From JALYUA01 sp038239305 (GTDB lineage Bacteria > Acidobacteriota > Thermoanaerobaculia > UBA5066 > Gp7-AA6): DNA of 22,975 nt. Where the stretch lies: NCBI GenBank assembly GCA_038239305.1, contig JBBSEW010000063.1, forward strand, positions 1 through 22,975. Reading direction: 5' to 3'. Positions 22,735-22,975 of the stretch are shown here, in pieces. The notes beneath the pieces were generated by a model that ran no database searches, was not told the origin of the DNA, and was given only the letters and a program-made list of their open reading frames with translations. The position numbers were made by a program, and so were the translations under genes. Every line of letters begins with the position of its first letter. The stretch's first letter is position 1.

Positions 22735-22975
22735 TCCACCCGCTCGCAACGGGAGGAGTCTCCTGACCGGAGGGAAGGAGGAGCCTCCCGTTGCGGGAGC
22801 CGGAGCCAGCCTCCATGTGCTCGGTCGAGGCCGCATCCGGCCGAGCCGAGCAACTTTCGCTACGAAGACTCTTCGCGCAACGCGCTCGACAATAAGCCTG
22901 TCCGAGACAGCGCGGCGCAGGCGACGAGGAGGCCGCATCCGGCCGAGCCGAGCAGCTTAGGGTGTCAAGAACCAC
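22735..22975. repeat. long dispersed palindromic repeat, copy B, plus a partial third copy
   Basis: This matches 98-283 in order: the GCAACGGGAGG inverted repeat, the GCTCGG/CCGAGC palindrome (about 22820-22850), and the CGCGCAACGCGCTC block. A further copy of the GAGGCCGCATCCGGCCGAGC segment at 22827 onward reappears at 22929, so the element continues or is reiterated towards the window edge. No gene is visible between 22301 and the end of the window. Confidence 0.75.

Overview
This is a GC-rich chromosomal window from a diderm (Gram-negative-type) bacterium. Outer-membrane genes (a porin, a TonB-dependent receptor), lipoproteins and the muropeptide-recycling ligase Mpl show the envelope type. 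Twin secreted proteins carry a PKD domain followed by a roughly 100-residue domain (RLNAAHTFDLTLSA...GYFSIP...YWVFYG...FDTSGF) that I associate with Acidobacteriota, especially Thermoanaerobaculia-like lineages. That placement is an inference from protein style and repeat content, not a computed result.

Left part (1-3859): a dispersed palindromic repeat (98-283), two tandem paralogous secreted proteins on the minus strand (signal peptide, PKD domain, acidobacterial-type domain, cupredoxin domain with a CuA-like metal motif), then tyrS on the plus strand from a TATAAT box very close to its GTG start.

Iron/flavin locus (3870-9006): a tightly packed minus-strand operon reads fur, apbE, porin-like outer-membrane protein, FMN-binding-domain protein and a four-helix membrane protein with cytochrome-b-like histidines. 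Gaps are 2, 3 and 8 bases, then a start/stop overlap. Divergent from fur is an FTR1/EfeU-type iron permease. The shared intergenic region holds a 7-1-7 palindrome, and a second one-mismatch copy of the same 15-mer lies in the start of apbE. I read this as a Fur-controlled, ApbE-flavinylated extracytosolic electron-transfer module coupled to iron uptake.

Middle (9007-11937): a compositionally distinct patch with a small lipoprotein and an N-terminally short sigma-70-like protein, then a lipoprotein with a Pro/Ala-rich linker, and a 66-residue two-helix membrane protein.

Cobalamin locus (11938-15169, minus strand): an adenosylcobalamin riboswitch with a complete P1 helix and a Shine-Dalgarno-sequestering hairpin precedes a single frame encoding a DUF6580-type membrane domain joined to a BtuB-like TonB-dependent receptor. 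It is translationally coupled to a PduO-type cob(I)alamin adenosyltransferase.

Right part (15259-22975): LarB overlaps a deoxyhypusine-synthase-family gene. A four-helix-bundle (S23-like) gene lies between inverted arrays of a GATCGGGT octamer. Then come a DUF1573 protein with a strong terminator, mpl, a fumarylacetoacetate-hydrolase-family gene and dapF. The intergenic stretches are crowded with octamer arrays, five copies of a REP-like hairpin, and near the right edge a second copy of the repeat seen at the left edge. No rRNA or tRNA gene and no CRISPR array was recognised.
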